DNA of 7,717 bases, taken from NCBI GenBank assembly GCA_049582805.1, contig JBAUUR010000119.1, positions 1 to 7,717 on the forward strand, given 5' to 3'. This document shows positions 5,572 to 7,717 of the stretch, piece after piece. The notes under the pieces were generated by a model. It worked only from the letters and a program-made list of their open reading frames with translations. It was not told where the DNA came from and made no database searches. This stretch comes from CAVXFS01 sp049582805 (GTDB taxonomy: Bacteria > Pseudomonadota > Gammaproteobacteria > Burkholderiales > Gallionellaceae). Numbering within the stretch: position 1 is the first letter of the stretch; every line of letters starts with the position of its first letter. Position numbers and translations under genes: made by a program.

Positions 5572-6102
5572 ATGAAGCTGATTATCCTCGACCGCGACGG
5601 CGTCATCAATTACGACTCCGCCCAGTTCATCAAAAGTCCGGAGGAGTGGAAGCCGATCCCCGGCAGCCTGGAGGCCATTGCGCGGCTGAGCCAGGCGGGC
5701 TACCGCGTGGTGGTGGCGACCAATCAATCTGGTGTGGGGCGCGGGCTGTTCGAGATGTCGATGCTGAATGCAATCCATGACAAAATGCACAGGGCGGTGG
5801 CCCAGGTGGGCGGTCGCATCGATGCCGTGTTTTTCTGCCCGCACACGGCGGAGGCGAATTGCAATTGCCGCAAGCCGCGGAGCGGCATGATCGAGGAAGT
5901 CGCCGAGCGATACAACATGAATCTGCAAGGAGTACCGGCAGTCGGTGATTCCCTGCGCGACCTGGAATGCACGGCGCGACTGGGCGCGCAACCGATATTG
6001 GTGCTTACCGGCAAGGGCGCCAAGACGCAGGCGAAGGGCGGTTTGCCGGAAGGCACGCTGATTTACCCTGATCTGGCGGCGGCTGTCGCAACATTGGTTT
6101 GA
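5572..6102 (+). CDS. gmhB: D-glycero-beta-D-manno-heptose-1,7-bisphosphate 7-phosphatase
   Basis: HAD-superfamily phosphatase that removes the 7-phosphate of heptose bisphosphate on the way to ADP-heptose, the building block of the LPS inner core. All HAD motifs are present in 176 aa: motif I DRDGVIN with nucleophile D7 and acid D9, motif II VATNQSGVGRG (T50), the lysine of motif III in RKP (K101), and motif IV VGDSLRD (D126, D130). The GmhB zinc site is present as C89, H91, C97 and C99, with only five residues between H91 and C97, shorter than in E. coli GmhB. ATG at 5572 directly starts the first strand (MKLIILDRDG); a weak GAAG lies just upstream. plsC begins one base after the stop. A close alternative would be the GDP-heptose branch phosphatase, since related enzymes differ mainly in anomer preference. 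Confidence 0.93.
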   Translation: MKLIILDRDGVINYDSAQFIKSPEEWKPIPGSLEAIARLSQAGYRVVVATNQSGVGRGLFEMSMLNAIHDKMHRAVAQVGGRIDAVFFCPHTAEANCNCRKPRSGMIEEVAERYNMNLQGVPAVGDSLRDLECTARLGAQPILVLTGKGAKTQAKGGLPEGTLIYPDLAAAVATLV

Positions 6103-6103
6103 C

Positions 6104-6808
6104 ATGGTTTATTTGCGGTCGCTGATCTTCTTCCTGCTGCAAGTCGTCATTACGCCGCTGTATGCGGTGATTGCGATATTTACCTTTCCGCTTCCTCCGC
6201 TCGCGCGTTATCGGATTATTTCCGGCTGGGCCGACATCATGTTGTGGCTGTTGCGTGTGCTGTGCGGCATCCGCATGAAAGTGCGTGGGACGGAAAATAT
6301 CCCGAAGCAACCGTGCATCGTATTGTGCAAGCATCAATCCGCATGGGAAACCATGGCATTGCAGCAAGTGTTCCCGCCCCAGGTCTGGGTGCTCAAACGG
6401 GAACTGTTATGGCTGCCGTTCTTCGGCTGGGGATTGGCAATGACCAGCCCGATAGCGATCAATCGCAGCAGCGGCAAGGAGGCGATTAAACAATTGCTCA
6501 AGCAAGGCAAGGAGCGGCTGGCGCGCGGATTCTGTGTGGTGATTTTTCCCGAAGGTACACGCATTCCCTACGGGCAGCGCGGCAAATACAAGATTGGCGG
6601 TGCGCTGCTGGCCGCTTCCAGTGGTGCGCCTGTGGTGCCGGTAGCGCACAATGCGGGGAAACTGTGGGGCCGCAATTCGTTCATAAAGCGTCCGGGCGTG
6701 ATCACCATGAGCATAGGAGCGGCGATTTTCCCGAACGGATTGAAGGCGGAGGAGATCAACCGTCGGGCAGAAGAATGGATTGAATCCGAAGTGGCAAGGT
6801 TGAATTGA
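6104..6808 (+). CDS. plsC: 1-acyl-sn-glycerol-3-phosphate acyltransferase
   Basis: Membrane-associated enzyme that acylates lysophosphatidic acid at position 2 to give phosphatidic acid, the precursor of all phospholipids. 234 aa, typical for the family. Hydrophobic segments cover residues about 5-28 and 41-55. The acyltransferase blocks follow: block I CKHQSAWET (H77...E82), block II around GWGLAMTSPIAINR (108-121), block III FPEGTR (148-153), block IV GAPVVPVAHNAG (174-185). Block I has H-X4-E instead of the textbook H-X4-D; as I recall this KHQSxWET form is common in betaproteobacterial homologues. The ATG lies one base after the gmhB stop, and the stop overlaps the next start, so this is the middle gene of a tight operon. 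It could be one of several plsC paralogues in the genome. Confidence 0.92.
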   Translation: MVYLRSLIFFLLQVVITPLYAVIAIFTFPLPPLARYRIISGWADIMLWLLRVLCGIRMKVRGTENIPKQPCIVLCKHQSAWETMALQQVFPPQVWVLKRELLWLPFFGWGLAMTSPIAINRSSGKEAIKQLLKQGKERLARGFCVVIFPEGTRIPYGQRGKYKIGGALLAASSGAPVVPVAHNAGKLWGRNSFIKRPGVITMSIGAAIFPNGLKAEEINRRAEEWIESEVARLN

Positions 6809-7545
6809 TGTTGAAGGATCTGCAACGGCCGATCGTCCCTCCATCCGTTGAACAACGCACGCTGGAGTTGGCGGGAACATCGGTTACCTACACGCTCAAA
6901 CGCACCAATCGGCGCCGCAGTATTGGTCTGCGCATTGATGACCGTGGGCTGACTGTTACCATGCCATTGCGCGCCTCGGAAAAATGGTTGCGGGGCGTGT
7001 TGCGCGAAAAGGCGCAATGGATAGTCGAAAAGCTTGAAGGATGGCAGGCGAAAACCCCTCGCCTTCCTCGCTGGATAGACGGGGAAATCATCCAGTTCAT
7101 CGGCGATCCCTTTTCCCTGCGCGTGATAGCCAGCCTGTTTGATGCGCCGCCGCTGTTGCAGGGCAGGCAGTTGTTCGTGCATGTTACGGATTGTGCTAAC
7201 CAGCTTGTGGTCGAGCAAATGGTGACGCGGTGGTACCAGCATCAGGCAGAGATGCTGTTCAAGCAGAGGGTGGCACATTTTGCGGCCTTGATGAATGTTG
7301 CACCGCGCGCGGTACGGTTATCCTCGGCACGCACTCAGTGGGGCTGCTGCACGGCGCATGGCAACGTGCGCCTGAACTGGCGGCTGATCAAGCTACCGCT
7401 GCGCTTGATAGATTACGTTGTCGTGCATGAGCTGGCGCACCTGGTCGAACTGAATCATTCCGCCGCGTTCTGGCAAGTGGTGAAATCCGTATGTCCTGAC
7501 TACCCTGGGCGCCGTGCGGAGTTGAGGCGCATCCGTGTGGAGTAA
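6808..7545 (+). CDS. YgjP-type zinc metallopeptidase-like protein (DUF45/COG1451)
   Basis: Cytoplasmic protein of the YgjP/SprT-like zincin group; no signal peptide is visible. The C-terminal part carries HELAHLVELNH, giving zinc ligands H207, H211 and H217 and the catalytic-type E208, preceded by the family's WG-C...LNWRL signature (here QWGCCTAHGNVRLNW) and followed by FW and CPDY. The N-terminal half has TLKRTNRRRSIGLRID and a region with WI..K found in this family. ATG at 6808 overlaps the plsC stop by one base (TGATG), with AAGG at 6796-6799 as ribosome site; an in-frame TTG just before is not needed. Length 245 aa is usual. In vivo function is unsettled: protease activity is assumed from the fold, and an E. 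coli relative has been reported, as far as I recall, to hydrolyse UTP. Confidence 0.9.
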   Translation: MLKDLQRPIVPPSVEQRTLELAGTSVTYTLKRTNRRRSIGLRIDDRGLTVTMPLRASEKWLRGVLREKAQWIVEKLEGWQAKTPRLPRWIDGEIIQFIGDPFSLRVIASLFDAPPLLQGRQLFVHVTDCANQLVVEQMVTRWYQHQAEMLFKQRVAHFAALMNVAPRAVRLSSARTQWGCCTAHGNVRLNWRLIKLPLRLIDYVVVHELAHLVELNHSAAFWQVVKSVCPDYPGRRAELRRIRVE

Positions 7546-7579
7546 TCGGGGCTGGCGCATTTTGGATAGCCTCTGTAAG

Positions 7580-7589
7580 CCCTGCAGGG
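7580..7589. repeat. 10-bp perfect palindrome
   Basis: CCCTGCAGGG, 34 bases after the peptidase stop, with no loop and no T run after it. It is not a convincing terminator. It may mark the left boundary region of the larger palindromic element that begins a few bases later. Confidence 0.5.
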
Positions 7590-7596
7590 TACCTCT

Positions 7597-7717
7597 AAAA
7601 ATTCAGAGTTCGCCCAAATGCAAGGCGCGGAAAAAATTTCGCCGCGCCGCATATGTGTGATATGTAAGCAAGAAATTTTTTCCGCAACGCAGCAGTTGGG
7701 ATGAAATGTGGATTTTT
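7597..7717. repeat. Long imperfect palindromic element, cut by the window edge
   Basis: The core is a perfect 14-bp inverted repeat: GCGGAAAAAATTTC (7627-7640) and GAAATTTTTTCCGC (7672-7685). Within the 31-base loop CATAT (7650-7654) pairs with ATATG (7660-7664). Outside the core, CCCAAATGC (7613-7621) faces GCAGTTGGG (7692-7700) with one mismatch. Further out, AAAAATTCAGAGTTCG (7597-7612) faces the last 17 bases of the window with about 12 of 16 positions matching. No reading frame of note lies here. The design (no gene, about 120 bp or more, near-symmetric) is that of a MITE-like or structured interspersed repeat; I cannot name the family. With the rest of 7546-7717 it fills the gap after the peptidase gene, which otherwise shows nothing. 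Confidence 0.75.

Noticed and set aside
6568..7278. 236-codon open frame on the - strand across plsC and the peptidase
   Set aside because: It is antisense to two conserved genes, crosses their junction, and has no recognisable motif.
7627..7685. 14-bp stem as a terminator for the gmhB operon
   Set aside because: The T run is inside the stem, not after it, and the loop is 31 bases, so it does not fit an intrinsic terminator.

Overview
The window looks like a betaproteobacterial chromosome, probably Nitrosomonadales/Gallionellaceae-like. This is inferred from the 5S rRNA tail at the left edge, from gene content and order (lnt, glyQ, glyS, gmhB, plsC, zinc peptidase), and from protein details such as the betaproteobacterial KHQSAWE acyltransferase motif. 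It is a housekeeping region. I found no phage, plasmid, CRISPR, toxin-antitoxin or defence system, and no clearly new protein system. The unusual content is in the gaps, where almost every intergenic space carries a different palindromic repeat.

Layout. Bases 1-79 are the 3' part of a 5S rRNA gene, so an rRNA operon ends here, followed by a strong intrinsic terminator (90-126). Bases 127-347 hold no gene but are packed with small hairpins, a 30-bp direct repeat (166-195 and 250-279) and a second 25-bp copy of the 5S 3' end (312-336), followed by a second terminator (348-373). A TATAAT box (430-435) precedes lnt (465-1952, GTG start). A small GIY-YIG protein gene (1949-2200) overlaps the lnt stop codon.

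glyQ (2317-3234) and glyS (3292-5433) encode the two subunits of glycyl-tRNA synthetase. A 26-bp inverted repeat lies between them. A second, unrelated repeat is inserted in frame inside glyS (5128-5154). A double hairpin resembling a REPIN (5463-5537) separates glyS from a tightly packed trio: gmhB (5572-6102), plsC (6104-6808) and a zinc-metallopeptidase-like gene (6808-7545). After these comes a long imperfect palindrome (7597 to the window edge) that probably continues beyond it.

Functional theme. lnt (lipoprotein N-acylation), gmhB (LPS core heptose synthesis) and plsC (phosphatidic acid synthesis) all serve the Gram-negative envelope, while glyQ/glyS charge tRNA-Gly. All coding genes are on the + strand. 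Junctions within lnt/GIY-YIG and within gmhB/plsC/peptidase are overlapping or one base apart, suggesting cotranscription and translational coupling.
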